Assembly: GCA_007258455.2 (NCBI GenBank)
Contig: VDFB02139289.1
Span: forward strand, 34,385-98,384
Length of the DNA stretch: 64,000 nucleotides
Source of the DNA: Sequoia sempervirens
Lineage: Eukaryota > Streptophyta > Pinopsida > Cupressales > Cupressaceae
Reading direction: 5' to 3'
The notes beneath the pieces are model-generated. The model saw only the letters and a list, made by a program, of their open reading frames with translations. It had not been told where the DNA came from and searched no databases. The translations under genes and the position numbers were made by a program. Below, in pieces: positions 11,804-23,634 of this stretch; position 1 is the stretch's first letter, and every line of letters starts with the position of its first letter.

Positions 11804-12922
11804 GGTCCTAGGAGTAGTATGTAAACTAGGAGAATTAGTACTTTCACATTCCTCTTCTTGTACTATTTGTGCTCTCCTTTCAGTCCTCTTTTCACCTCCA
11901 CTAGATGAACTACCAAACTTTTTAGGAAACTTCCAAGAAGGATGACCATATTCATTACAATTATAACATCTCCCTACAAAAACATTTGAATTTCTACCAC
12001 CATTGAATCTACCTCTAGAACCCCTAAAACAACCTCTTGCATCAACACCTTGCTCCTTACCTTTGCTTGCTTCATCTTGTTCCTCAAATGGCTGCCTTGA
12101 TGTAGGGATTGCTATTCTCCCTCTTGTACTTGTATCCCTTCCTCTAATAGATTTATCTTTCCTTATTTTGATCTTTTCCTCCACCCTAATTGCCAATTGA
12201 AAACATTCCTCAATAGTCTTTGGGTTAGCAACAACGAATTCATCCTATATATTAACTCTAAGGCCACATAGATATCTAACCACTTTTTCAACTTCATCTT
12301 CATCCCTTCTAGACCTTATACTTAATTTGTAAAATTAATCAGTATAGGCCTTAACAAATAGATCCTTTTGCTTCAATCCTTGTAATATTTTATACAATTG
12401 AACTTCATAATCCTTTGGAAGAAACTTACCTTTCAATTTTTGTACCATCTTTTCCCAAGAAGTTATCTTTGACTTTCCTTGTTTTCTCCTTTCTGCTTGC
12501 TCGTATTCCCACCAAAGAAGAGAATGACCTTTGAGTTTTTTCTTTTCCACCTTCAACTTTTGTTCATCTGAAATGTCTTCACTCTCAAAATGATTGTCCA
12601 TATTAGCAATCCAATCAAGCAACTCTTCTTCATTTAAATTTTCACCATACATAAGAAGATCAACCTTTACCTTCATTGAATCACATTTGACTGCCTTGAG
12701 TGACTTTTCCATCCTCTAATCTTTAGGGTCTAATTCCTCTTCAACATCTTCATATTCTTCATCTTCCTCCTTTGTTTCACTCTCTTCATTCTCATCTCTT
12801 CTTTTCTTTGTCTCCAAGGAAACAATCCTTTCTAATACAACATTGTGTGACTCCAGAAGCTTAGCATGCTTCTCCTTCAGTTCCAACAACTCTCTAGCAA
12901 CTCCAACACCCTTCAAAGGAAT
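11804..12922 (-). pseudogene. Gag of element A1
   Basis: It is one minus frame throughout. The ancestral start codon is ATT here (12920-12922), where the A2 copy has ATG (43799-43801). The N-terminus is a coiled coil (ARELLELKEKHAKLLESHNV) followed by an acidic run. Then comes the gag core (VDLLMYGENLNEEELLDWIA; QLYKILQGLKQKDLFVK). A basic Gly/Arg-rich stretch precedes the knuckle CYNCNEYGHPSWKF (11927-11968), in which the last zinc Cys is Phe. A stop at about 12713-12715 is TAG where A2 reads CAG. Other stops occur near 12333 and 12248. Gag would build the particle and bind RNA through the knuckle. Confidence 0.8.
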
Positions 12923-13003
12923 CTTTCCAAACTTGTCTTTTCACCTGCAAATCACTTATCTTCAAACCTAAAAAATTCAACCACAAGAGACCTTGTACCT
13001 AAT

Positions 13004-13014
13004 CTTTGATACCA
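13004..13014 (-). other. Primer-binding site of A1
   Basis: The minus strand reads tggtatcaaag a few bases after the LTR end. This is one mismatch from the start of the initiator-tRNA-Met site TGGTATCAGAGC used by many plant elements. A2 has tggtatcatag at the same place. Confidence 0.65.
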
Positions 13015-13019
13015 CCTTA

Positions 13020-14356
13020 TGTAAGCAAGGTGATGGACACTTCCAAACCAACACAAAATATCAAACTCAATTAGGAAAAAACTCTTACAACATTGTCCTT
13101 CTTTTGGTTTCTCAAAGTAACTAAAGGCTTGTAGCCCTCACAAACTATCTCTTCATCATATCTTTTAGAGAAGGCCATACAAATACCTTCTTGTCACCTT
13201 TTAAGATTCACAAAAAGACCCCACACAACAAATCAACAAACTTCATACAATTACTTTGAGACAATATAGGAAACCAATAGATTTCCCCTATCCTAAAACC
13301 ACCAATTAGCCCTCTTTTACAAGGGAGGTGCCTCCTAAACACCTAAAAAACACCCAAAATCAATTGAAAGTCTCAATTTTTGTTACAAAACACCAAAATC
13401 CATAGTCATTTGTTAATGCCATGACTACTATGATGTTGCATTGCAAAACCCTCAATTTACATGCAAAACACAAGGTTTTATTGAAAGTATTGATAACCGG
13501 GCTTACCAAACTCAATCAATACATCCAACAGACTCCAAATACCTTGTACAAAATCACAAGTCCATTATATAGGCAATTATTTCACTGTTTTGTCAAAACC
13601 CTTTATTGACACCTTCATTTCACATGGAAACCCTAGGGAATCATTCCAATTTGAAAAATTCAACTCCTCTACCTACCAAAGAATGTAAACACGCAAATTA
13701 AAGTGTATTGGACCCATTCCATGTGTTATAGTGGGCATAATGAGTGGAATGGGCCAGCTCATCATTTTAGAAGGCAATCAACTCTAAATACAAAGATTGC
13801 ATAGTTGTTTTAGAAAATTGAAGAAAAATCACTCAATTCTTAATATTAGACTCTCACAATAGGTTGAAATGAAATATAATCCAATTAAATAAAAATAAAA
13901 ATGATATTCAAAGAATTTATTAACATTATGGCTCTATACAATATGAGAAAAGGGCAAAAAATAGTGAAAATTACAAAAATAAGCATTGTATTTGATATTG
14001 GAACTTCGATACAATCATCAACAACCAATGTTCAAGCCTTTTGAAGGATTTTATACACATTACATTCAATTTTAAACCACAAAAATTCCCATAACTATCT
14101 TTTTAATTCCCATGTCCCTTCAACTACCTTAAAGTTACAATTTTTTCAATTTTTGTATTGACAACTTTTACACATTTTGCAACTTTTGACTCCTTTACAC
14201 AAATAACCCAAAAATAAACATATTACATAGTGAATGGTCTCACAAGACCTTATTTAATTTCAATAGACCTTATCTAGTATCAAAAGACCTTAATACCAAT
14301 TCTTGAAAAATTGACCTCTAGATGTAAACTCCATTGGCTTGGGTGCTTGTGCACCA
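13020..14356 (-). repeat. 5' LTR of A1
   Basis: It begins TGGTGC and ends ACA on the minus strand, 1,337 bases. It aligns along its length with the 3' LTR of A2 (46051-47400, 1,350 bases). The termini carry a small hairpin (GGTGC-4-GCACC, forward 14342-14355). An internal hairpin lies at 13713-13753. Confidence 0.8.
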
Positions 14357-15319
14357 AATCTTCAGGTCATAACCTTTTAGATATTTCTAACGAGGAATCC
14401 AAAAACCTTTCTAAAAAGTCATATGGTGATTCCACCTTATATCTCTTTATACTAGACAACCTCTAAATTAACAACTCCTGATCATCATCTTTGAACATTG
14501 TTGAAGTCTATTCAAAATTTGTTCATGATCAATATGTTGTGACAATGAATGAAATGAGACATCAAAAATATAATCGCATTAATCATCCCTTTCATCCTTA
14601 TTTTTTTCATCTTTATGATGTGTACCCAGACAAAAAGTACTTGCAACCATAAATCCCTTTATCATTGAGTATTTCATAGTGTTTTCAATATCCATAGCAA
14701 TATGATATTCTTGATGCAATGTTGCAAGCTCCTTATCCCTTATCAAATAACTCATCTTATTGTCAAAAGTTCCAAGATATATAATCAAAAACTCTGCATC
14801 ACTAGGTCTTAATTATTCAAGGATATCTTTTACCGCTTTCATAAATATGAGGTTAAAAGAAGGAACTAACTCATCTTCATCTTGTTGGATTTCCATAAAT
14901 ATTTTTCTTATATGATTGGGACTAATTCTTTCACCAAATTGTTCAAAAAATGTTATCATAAAATCATCCCTTGAAGCTATAGAACGTACTGGTAGATATG
15001 AGTACTAGTCTTTGGCGTCCTCTTTTAATGAGTGAGCAAATAACTTCATGACAACATCCTCATGGTTTATCTCAAAATCACCCATCAAATCTATGAATGT
15101 ATTTAGGTGTTTTGAAGCTAGCTCAAAAAATTTCCCTATAATTTTTGGTAAATTTTTCCTAATATCATCAAAAATATTTTTAGGAAAACCTTTAATACCA
15201 CCAAAACTTAATGGCTTATATCTTTCAATAGAGAACTTCTTTTGAGGGAATGATAGGAGCTGCATACCCGACATACTTTTACTTGATATTCTACCAAGAA
15301 ATATAGGGGAATGATACAT
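14357..15319 (-). pseudogene. Gag of gypsy element D
   Basis: The frame carries the Retrotrans_gag pattern: FFELASKHLNTFIDLMGDFE, INHEDVVMKLFAHSLKEDAK, ISPNHIRKIFMEIQQDEDEL, and LATLHQEYHIAMDIENTMKY. The first stop is a TAG at about 15005-15007, at a position where relatives have Trp. The coding signal ends at the LTR start of A1 (14356), which appears to have inserted into it. It is a different gag family from A1/A2. Confidence 0.65.
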
Positions 15320-16197
15320 TTCTCTTGTTTATTTATTCAATCTTCAAATTTTAACTTCATAGTTAATGAGAAACTACCTCATCATGATTATAAAGATGTA
15401 CATCTCAAATATACTCATTCCTTAAAGCTTTCTAAAAGGCAAGTTTCAAAAATAAGCATACTTCTTCCACCCCATTTAGAGACTAAAAATTTCACCTTAG
15501 AAGTATGTAAAATAAATACCACTTTACCCTTCCCTAGTGCTTTAATAAAATTATTTGGGAACACAATATTTATTCCACATTTCTAAAAATGGCTTTCATA
15601 CAAATTTATTTCTTCTTGCAAATCAAAACAAGGGAAAATACTTGGATGTATTTGTAGATGTCATGCTTTGTCAAGTTCTTTGCATAGAGTCGCCACCTCC
15701 TTTGTAGAGGATCAAAATTCAACAATATGAAGTTTCTTTCACCAGTTGATTTCACTTTAAGCTTCCTTTTCCTCAAACAATTTCCACTAGCACATATTTT
15801 TTTGGAGTCACCACCCACTTTTAGTGAGAAATTTATTTTAGAAACTTCATGACTCTATCAAGGAAAAATGATCTACTGTAAAGGTTTTCTCCAATAGCTT
15901 TCCAATAGATTCATCATTTATATGGGCAATTTTTTATGAACCAAACTTATTCTTACCACATACCTATGAACTTGTTGGGATTGAATTATCAATAAGGGTA
16001 AGAATTATCCAACACATAAGTAAGGGTTCTTAGGCCTTTACTTCTTTACTTCAGGCTTCAAAAACCCAAGAGGGTAATCCTAAATATTGTGCTTACAGAT
16101 ATTGGTGTGTCTAGCTATCAAACACAAAATGAACAAATGATTATCCTTAAATGTTTAATAGACACAATACCCTAAAGATTTGTTTGACCTTCATCAT
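15320..16197 (-). repeat. Leader and LTR end of element D, interrupted by copia 1
   Basis: Upstream of gag D the minus strand shows two copies of a gtGGYGACTC motif: ggaggtggcgactc at about 15684-15697 and gggtggtgactcc at about 15811-15823. TGGCGACTCC-like sites are known primer-binding regions of some plant gypsy elements. The LTR would continue through 16197 and, after the copia insertion, from 26037 to about 27000. A TATA box lies there at 26668-26674. Confidence 0.4.
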
Positions 16198-16202
16198 AGT
16201 GA
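16198..16202. repeat. Target-site duplication, left, agtga
   Basis: This is identical to 26032-26036 and directly flanks the two LTR outer ends of copia 1. A 5-bp duplication is the expected integrase footprint. Confidence 0.93.
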
Positions 16203-18545
16203 TGTTGAATCTCAGTTGTGTTTACAATTTGTCCTTGATGACAAAAATCTCTTTCAGTTTGTTCTCATTGATAATCTATCTCAGGATGGTTCTCCTTGCA
16301 CATCACAAGTTTTGGATGTTTCTCTTTCGGGCTTACACATATCGACATGAGTATGGCAGGGTCTCCCTGATCCATTTTGAAATGTCTAAGTTGCCTATTG
16401 GCAAGACATTTTTGATGTTATGTTGATTGAATTTAACATTTTGGCAGCTTTCGGCATGACATTGTTCATGGACTTGGCGACAGAAGAAAAATATTTATTA
16501 GCATGAGTTTGACCGTCAGGATGAGGTCTTAGCGATTTTATTATGTCTCCCCGACCCGCTTCAGAATAAGCATATCAGCAAAGGAAATCGTCCTCTGGGT
16601 AATGTCATAGCGAGTCTTTTTTGTCTTACCGACTTGTGCTCAAAAGGTTTTATCTATTTTTTCGGGAGGAGTCTCACCGAACAACTCTTTGAGAACTTCG
16701 GCCAAACTGAGCGGTATCGGGCTGAGGTCTTGGTGATTTCACTTGGTCTCACCGACTAATGTATGTGGAAGTCTATCGGCAGGAGTGTTGTTTTCAGTCT
16801 GTAGTCTCTCTGAAGACATAGTGTCACACCGACTGCCATTGGACAATTGCTTTTGGCAAGACATTCTGGAAGTCTCAGTGAATAGGTGTGAATTCGGGGT
16901 GTTTCGGTATGACTGAAACAATCTACAAGATGTATCGTCGATGGTTTGAAGTTATAGTGACATGTATTGTACAGTTGGTCTCATCGGCAAGAAAAACCAT
17001 GTGTCACGGTGACCAATGTGTATCATGTGGAATTTTAGTGAAACGTGGGGCAATCTCTATAGCGTGTTCCCAACTATGCATTGTCTTGTCGACTGCTGAT
17101 GAAAAAATACATTTCGGTAAGACTCATATGTTTCGATATAATGTCATAGAGAACCCGTCAAGTCTTGGTGACTAATTCTTGAGGGGCTTTTGGTGAGAGA
17201 TTGGTATGTTATAGCGACTCTCATAAGACAGAAGTGTGCATCAGAGAGAGAACCATTATGTTACAACGACATCACACAAGGGGTTTCTATCAAAGGCTCA
17301 TCAGTGAGATTGATACTGTCTTGGAAATCTAGGGTGAGCTCGAGATGTTTCGACAAAACAAAGGGCAGTCTATATAGCATTTCCCCGACTTCGTATTGTC
17401 TTAGTGACATGGGGTGAAAAGTGACACTTGACAAAACATTATGAAGTCTACAAGAGGTCTCACCGATATCGTTTGGTCACAGTGATAGTGAATGAAACTA
17501 AAGGAGATCTCAGTGAAAGACTTGCTGATGTATTGGCGAATGAATAATACTCTAAGGAAGCCTATCGATGAGACATGATGTTTTTGTTATGTGTTCTTCC
17601 CAACTCTGATGGCTCATGGTGAAAGAAAATAAAGAAAAGGCTACAGTGATAGTGAATGAAACAGAAGGGCATCTCGGTGAGAAAGTCTCTTGTGTCTCAA
17701 CGAATGGTTAACGAAATCTCAAACTCTGTGGCCATTTATGGAAACTTCAAAATATAGTTGCAGGCTGACATCATTGATTGAATTGAATCTCATGGCATGG
17801 CACCATATTCAATGAGTTTCAGCTTGCATAAGCGTTATATTGATTTTTAATCATCATTGACAGACTATTAGTATTCAACTTTATATTCAAAAAATCAGCA
17901 AGAGAATCTGAAGATCTAGTGAAAAACGTTTGAATATTTCTTCACAAACGACATACTTGAAATGTAATTAAATACATGTGTTGAAAACTGTAAGGGTTGT
18001 TGATTTTTTAATTCTAAGAGTATCATTCCTTATGTGTATGGAAATGTATGAATGAACTCTGTAGAAAGATATGTGCTTAACTGAAAACAGAGAAATCCTC
18101 TAAGTCACTATTATTGTTCAAAACAAAATTTGAGGGGTTGGTACTCCTTGAGATGGGTGTCTCAAAATGAGGGGCTAGTGCTCCTTGAGTGGGTGCTCAA
18201 AAATTGGCCTATAAGGCATTGTGAACTTTTGTTTAAAGATTAAGCCTGGAAGGCATTTAGGGAGTGGTTTTTATACCCCAGGAGGGTTTTCCACTCGGTA
18301 AAATATGGAGTCTTCTTGTTCTTCTAAGCTCCCTTTTCTTTACTGTGTTGTTGATTATTTCAGTTCACTATTTGGTTATTACTTTTCTCAATTCTATTTA
18401 TGAATGATTACATTCAACTCATGAATGCATTAATCAGAGTATATTGAGATCGGATTTATGTTATAGTTTTTGAATTTATGAAAATTGGTCAAATCTATTA
18501 TAACACTGATTCACCCCCCCTCTCAGTGTCATTTTAACTCCAGCA
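16203..18545 (+). repeat. 5' LTR of copia 1
   Basis: Begins TGTTGAATCTC, ends CTCCAGCA, 2,343 bases. Similar over its full length to 23635-26031, by eye roughly nine bases in ten, with many C/T and G/A differences, often at CpG. Short motifs of the type tcaccga and ccgac recur through it. It lacks about 50 bases that the 3' copy has near 25250-25310. Confidence 0.93.
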
Positions 18546-18547
18546 AT

Positions 18548-18560
18548 TGGTATCAGAGCC
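18548..18560 (+). other. Primer-binding site of copia 1
   Basis: tggtatcagagcc, two bases after the LTR. It is a perfect match to the initiator-tRNA-Met type site of plant copia elements. Confidence 0.9.
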
Positions 18561-18620
18561 TAGGGTCCTCTGATAGGTTTAATTACCTTGGATTGATCTT
18601 GGTCTTGGAGTGTTTTTTTA

Positions 18621-20260
18621 ATGGCACATTCTCAAGATGGTGCCTCTGTATCCAGAGCTCCATTATTTGATGGAACTGATTATGTGTTCTAGAAAATTAG
18701 AATGGAAGCTTTTCTTGTTTCTTTTGATGTTGATGTTTGGTGCATTGTTTTAGAAGATTACAATGTACCAGCCACTATTCCCACTAATGTTACTGAAAAG
18801 AAGAAGTATGAAACAAATGCCAGAGCTAAGCATGCCCTCTTGTGTGGGTTAACTAAAGATGTGTTCATTAAAGTCATGCATTGCAAATCTGCTCATGGAA
18901 TCTGGGAAAAACTTGAAACTATATATCAAGAGAATGAGAAAGTCAAATTGTCAAAAATCATTACACTCAAACATCAGTTTGAGGAGTTGAAAATGAAGGA
19001 TGATGAAAAAGTGGCTGAATATTTCCTAAGAGTAGATGAAGTTGTCAATTCAATGAAAGGTCTAGGTCAAGAGGTTAATGAATTTGATGTGGTCACAAAG
19101 GTTGTTAGAACCTTACCATCCAAATTTGAATCTAAGGTTTCAGCCCTAGAAGAAAAGAAACACTTTGATAAGCTTACCTTAGACAACCTACAACGAATAC
19201 GTACTGCCTATGAAATGAGAACTAGCAAAAAAAATTCAATAGGAAAAGAAACTACCTTTAACACTGAAAAGAAAGAAAATTTTGAAGTCAGTGAATCTGA
19301 GTTGTTTGATTCTAAAGAATCCCATTTTGTTAGAAGATTTAAAAAGGGATCAGGAAAATATAAGGGAAAACTTCCCTTTAAATGTTTTAACTATGGAAAA
19401 ATAGGTCACTTTGCTGCAAAGTGTCCCTATGATGATCAAATCTGTGACAACGAGACAACTTAAAAATAGCCTATGAAGAAGGCATTCAAACCTAAACGAA
19501 ACTTCAATTTCAAAAAGAAGAAAAATTTGTTTAGTAAGGATGAATCTGAAATTGAGTCTGAAGATTCATCAGCTAAAGAACATGAAACTCTATTCATGGC
19601 TGAAATTACTCAACAAAATGATTCTAACACCTTTGACACTGAAGAAGGTGTAGTAGATCTTGAAAGTGAGCTGAAATGTGCTTTACAAGAGGTCAGAAAA
19701 CTCAAAAAACAAGTCCTAGCTCAAGAACACAAACCAGATCAAGAAATGATCTCTAAAAACTTAGCTTGAAGAAGCAAAAAGAGTTGAAGACTGTCTTCGA
19801 GAGACTGTAAGCTGCAAAGATCAAGAAATTCAAAAACTGGAACAAGAAGCAGTTTGTCTTAGGAAGGAAATTGAAAGATATGAAAGCACTCTAAAACTGA
19901 ATGAGATGCTCAGCAAGCAGAAGATGTACAAAGATAAAACTGGTGTTGGTTTTGAAAAGGGTGAATGCTCAATTGACCATGCAAAATAAAACCCCTCTTC
20001 TGAAGTCAAAGGTTCTAGGTTCAAATCACTCAGAATTTGGTAAAGATCATGTTCAGTCTTTGAGAGGTAATAGATCTTCATACAGAGTCAATCCTTTCTT
20101 CTATGGTTATTGTTTTCTCTACAACAAATTTGGCCATAAGGTGAGCACTTGCAGGCTTATGAATCCTAGGTTTGGTCTTAGGAAACATTATGGTTTTGTT
20201 AGACAAATCAGATGTTTTAAATGCAATGCTTTGGGACATTCTGTCAAACAGTGCAGAACT
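18621..20260 (+). pseudogene. Gag of copia 1 with coiled coil and three zinc knuckles
   Basis: It starts ATG at 18621 (MAHSQDGASVS) and has the copia gag opening APLFDGTDYVF; a TAG at 18690-18692 stands where relatives have Trp. The UBN2-type core follows (KIITLKHQFEELKMKDDEKV). Knuckle 1 is CFNYGKIGHFAAKC (about 19383-19424), with the second Cys changed to Tyr. Next come a Lys-rich patch, an acidic segment and a long coiled coil (about 19640-19990). Knuckle 2 is CFLYNKFGHKVSTC (again Cys to Tyr). Knuckle 3 is CFKCNALGHSVKQC (20212-20256), intact. A TAA and a TAG near 19461-19469 and two frameshifts between 19760 and 20000 break it. The long coiled-coil gag is typical of Sireviruses. Confidence 0.85.
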
Positions 20261-20299
20261 GATCTGCAATCTAAACATCAGAAATTTAAAAAGGTTTGG

Positions 20300-20540
20300 A
20301 AACCTAAGTCTGTCAACAACATTGAGCAAACTATGTTGGTTCAAACAAATTTTCATTCCAAGAAAAAGGACTTATGGGTCCTAGACAGTGGATGTTCTAA
20401 CCATATGATTGGCGACAAGGATAAGTTTTAAAATCTTGAAGATTATGTAGGTGGATATGTTAAGTTTGGTGATAACTTTGGTATTCAAATTAAAGGTAGA
20501 GGATCACTTCTTCTGAATGAAGACACTCCTATCTATAATG
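20300..20540 (+). pseudogene. Protease of copia 1
   Basis: The copia aspartic protease motif LWVLDSGCSNHMIGD is intact, with catalytic Asp at 20384-20386. A TAA at 20429-20431 follows, at a place where relatives usually read Gln. The downstream part (VKFGDNFGIQIKGRGSLLL) continues in the same frame. Confidence 0.85.
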
Positions 20541-21890
20541 TGTACTATGTGGAAGGTTTCAAGCACAATCTTCTAAGTGTTATTCAAATATGTGATAGTG
20601 GTTATCATGTTCTTTTCACTTTGCAGGGATGTGAGATTAAAAACAAGCTCGGAAAGGCTATTGCAATTGGAAGGAGGACAAAAGGAAATGTGTACAATCT
20701 TCTCGACACATCAAGCAATGACAATAATCAAGGTATGTGTTTAATGAGCCAAATTGAAGAAAGATGGTTATGGCATAAAATATTAGGACACATAAACTTT
20801 GAAAATCTGGTTAGAATAAGTAAGAATCAGAATGTTAGAGGTTTACCAATACTTAACAAGCCAGAAAATTTTGTGTGCAAAGAATGTCTAAGTGGTAAAC
20901 AAACTAAAATCAGCTTCAAAACAAAAGAACATTCTTCCTCAAAACCTTTACAACTTGTGCACACTGATTTATGTGGACCAACCAGAACAAGGTCTATTAA
21001 TGGTGAAAGGTACTTTATGATGTTTGTGGATGATTATACTAGAATGGTTTAGGTCACATTTCTTAAGCACAAATCAAAAGCATTTGAAAGGTTTAAAATT
21101 TTTCATAAATTGGTTGAGAATGAATCTGACTTGAAACTTAAATGCCTACATTCTGACAAAAGAGGTGAGTTCACTTCTCAAGAGTTTATTGATTACTATG
21201 AATAGCACGACATTAAAATATAGTATGCTACAACAAAAACACCTCAACAAAATGGGGTAGTTGAACGTAAAAACAAAACTATAAAAGAAATGGCTAGAAC
21301 AATGTTAGATGAAGCTAAGTTGCCTAATATGTATTGGAAAGAAGTTGATCATACAGCTGTATACATTTTGAATAGAGTGCAAATTAGAGTGAAATATAAA
21401 CACACTCCTTATGAACTGTGGTATGGAAGAACTGCTTCTGTCAAATACTTTAAATTTTTTGGAAGTAAGTGTTTTATCAAAAAGGATGATGATAACCTTG
21501 GGATTTTTCAATCAAAGAGTGATAAGGGTATCTTTTTGGGATACTCAACTCATAGCAAAGCTTATAAATGCCTTAACAAAAGGCTTAACAAGATTGTTGA
21601 AGTTGTTAATGTAAAATTTGATGAGAGATCACATTTGTATGCTGAATCTTTGCAAGATAATGAGGAAGAAGAACTTGAACCAGAAATAATTTCAGAAGGA
21701 ATTAAGTCAGCAGGCACTAGAAATGAAACAACAAGTCCTGAAAAGGTTGCATCAAAAGCTCTAACTAAATATCACCCCAAAGATCAGATTATTGGGGATA
21801 AAGATGCAGGAGTTCAAACCAAAAGAAAGGCTACAAAATCTGAAGAAAAGGCACAAATAGCTTTCTATCTAGTCACTCAGTTTGAGCCTA
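20541..21890 (+). pseudogene. Integrase of copia 1
   Basis: The zinc part is readable as LWHKILGH then CKECLSGKQ (HHCC). The catalytic D-D-E residues are present in HTDLCGP, HSDKRGEF and QQNGVVERKN. Stops are TAG at 21050-21052 (Trp expected), 21203-21205 and 21221-21223 (Gln expected). The C-terminal part with GIFLGYSTHSKAYKC is open to 21968. Integrase would insert the DNA copy into the host chromosome. Confidence 0.88.
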
Positions 21891-23420
21891 AAATTTTTAA
21901 TGAAGCTCTCACAGACTCATGTTGGCTTAATGCTATGCAGGAAGAAATTGATCAAATTGAGAAAAAATAGACTTGGGAGTTAGTCCCAAGACTAGATGAC
22001 AAGAATGTCATTGGAGGCAAATGGATATACAGAAACAAACTTGATGAAAATGGTAATGTCATTCGCAACAAAGCAAGATTTGTCTACAAAGGCTATGCTC
22101 AACAAGAAGGTATTGATTTTGGTGAAACCTTTGCACCCGTTGCTAGATTAGAATCTATCAGAATATTCTTGGCTTATTCTATTTATAAAGATTTTACTAT
22201 TTATCAAATGGATATCAAAATTGCTTTTTTAAATGGCTATTTAGATGAAGAGGTCTATGTTGAACAACCTAAAGGATTTATGTGCAAAAATAAGCCTGAT
22301 CATGTTTACAGATTGAAAAAGGCCCTCTATGGCTTAAAACAAGCACCTAGAGCTTGGTACTCTAGGCTTGAAAATCATTTGGTTTCAAATGGTTTTGTTA
22401 GAGGAGGTGTAGATAGAAATCTTTATGTTCAAACTGAAGGTTCTGATATTTTGGTTGTTGAAATTTACGTTGATGACACTATCTTTGGTTGCAACAATGT
22501 TACATTAAGTAAAAAATTCTCTCAGCTAATGGAATCTAAATTTGAAATGTCATTATTAGGAGAATTAAATTTCTTCTTGGGTCTTCAGATCTCTCAACAT
22601 GAAAATGGAATATTTCTTTATCAAACCAAGTATGCTAGAGAGATGCTTAAGAAATTTCAGATGGATGAATGCCATCTAGTTAGCACTCCAATGATTACTG
22701 GATGCAAACTTACTAAGGTTGATGATTCCCCTGATACAAATCAAACTGAATATAGATCAATGATTGGTAGTCTATTATATTTAATTGCCTCTAGACCTGA
22801 AATTATGCAGACAGTTTGCATTGTTGCACGGTTTCAAGCATCACCTAAAGAATCCCATGTCACTACTGTTAAAAGGATTTTTAAATATATTCAAGGCACT
22901 CTTAATTATGGCCTTTGGTATCCTAGAAGCACTAATTTTTCATTGATTGCATATACTGATGCTAACTGGGCTGTTTGTTTGGATGATAGGAAAAGCACCA
23001 GTGGTGCTGCATTCTTTCTTGGTGATCGTTTAGTGGCTTGGCACAACAAGAAACAAGAATCTGTTTCTCTCTCTACTGCTGAAGCAGAATACATTGCTGC
23101 CACTTCATGTTGCACTCAAGTTCTTTGGATGAGTCAAACTCTATCTGATATGGGTATTGGAATCCCTAAACCTGTTTCTATTCTCTGTGATAACACAAGT
23201 GTGATAAGTATCTCCAAAAATCCTATCTTGCAATCTCGCACTAAACATATTGCTATCAAGTTTCACTTTCTTTGAGAAAAGGTTTTGGCTAATGAAGTTT
23301 GCTTACAGTTTGTTGGCTCTCAAGATCAGGTGGCTAATACTTTTACTAAGCCCTTAGCTAAAGAGTTATTTGCAAGGTTGAGACTTCGATTGGGAGTTAT
23401 CTCTCAATCTTTACTTCTCT
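21891..23420 (+). pseudogene. Reverse transcriptase and RNase H of copia 1
   Basis: The frame is continuous with integrase. A TAG at 21968-21970 precedes TWELVPR. RT motifs follow: [48 protein letters not shown] and the catalytic YVDDTIFG (22466-22489). RNase H has [18 protein letters not shown] and [10 protein letters not shown], so its key acidic residues remain. A TGA at 23273-23275 (Arg expected, a CpG change) interrupts the final KFHFL-EKV segment. The domains are complete and the frame is kept from about 20000 to 23420, so damage here is almost only point mutation. Confidence 0.9.
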
Positions 23421-23579
23421 AATTTTCCATACATTAGCTTAGGGGGAGCATGATATATGTTTTGATTCACTTACAACTCTCCTACAATCTTGGTTGCTGC
23501 ACTCTGTTATCTTTTTTGCAGCTATTTCTCATGGTGTTTTGACTGGCTTCTCAGTTGTGTTCATCTTTTCTTTGCCTTG

Positions 23580-23634
23580 AGGCAAAAAGGGGGAGAGTCT
23601 TTGGTGTTTTTCCATCAAGGACAAAGGGGGAGTT
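23580..23634 (+). other. Polypurine tracts before the 3' LTR of copia 1
   Basis: aaaaagggggagag near 23586 and acaaagggggag just before the LTR, plus ttagggggagc near 23440. The last one adjoins the LTR and is the likely primer. Multiple PPT copies are a known Sirevirus trait. Confidence 0.8.

Larger units (their letters stand above)
11804..14356 (-). mobile_element. Ty3/gypsy-type element A1, 5' part (LTR, PBS, gag)
   Basis: This holds the 5' LTR (13020-14356), a primer-binding site and gag in minus orientation. It is a relative of the plus-strand element A2 at 43046-47400, with matching LTR, leader and gag. It lacks everything after the zinc knuckle, because homology stops at about 11803 where R1 begins. 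Its LTR start at 14356 breaks the gag of element D, so A1 appears inserted in D. Confidence 0.8.

Noticed and set aside
16739..17417. Short open frames inside the copia 1 LTR
   Set aside because: Not conserved between the two LTRs and without motifs; chance frames.
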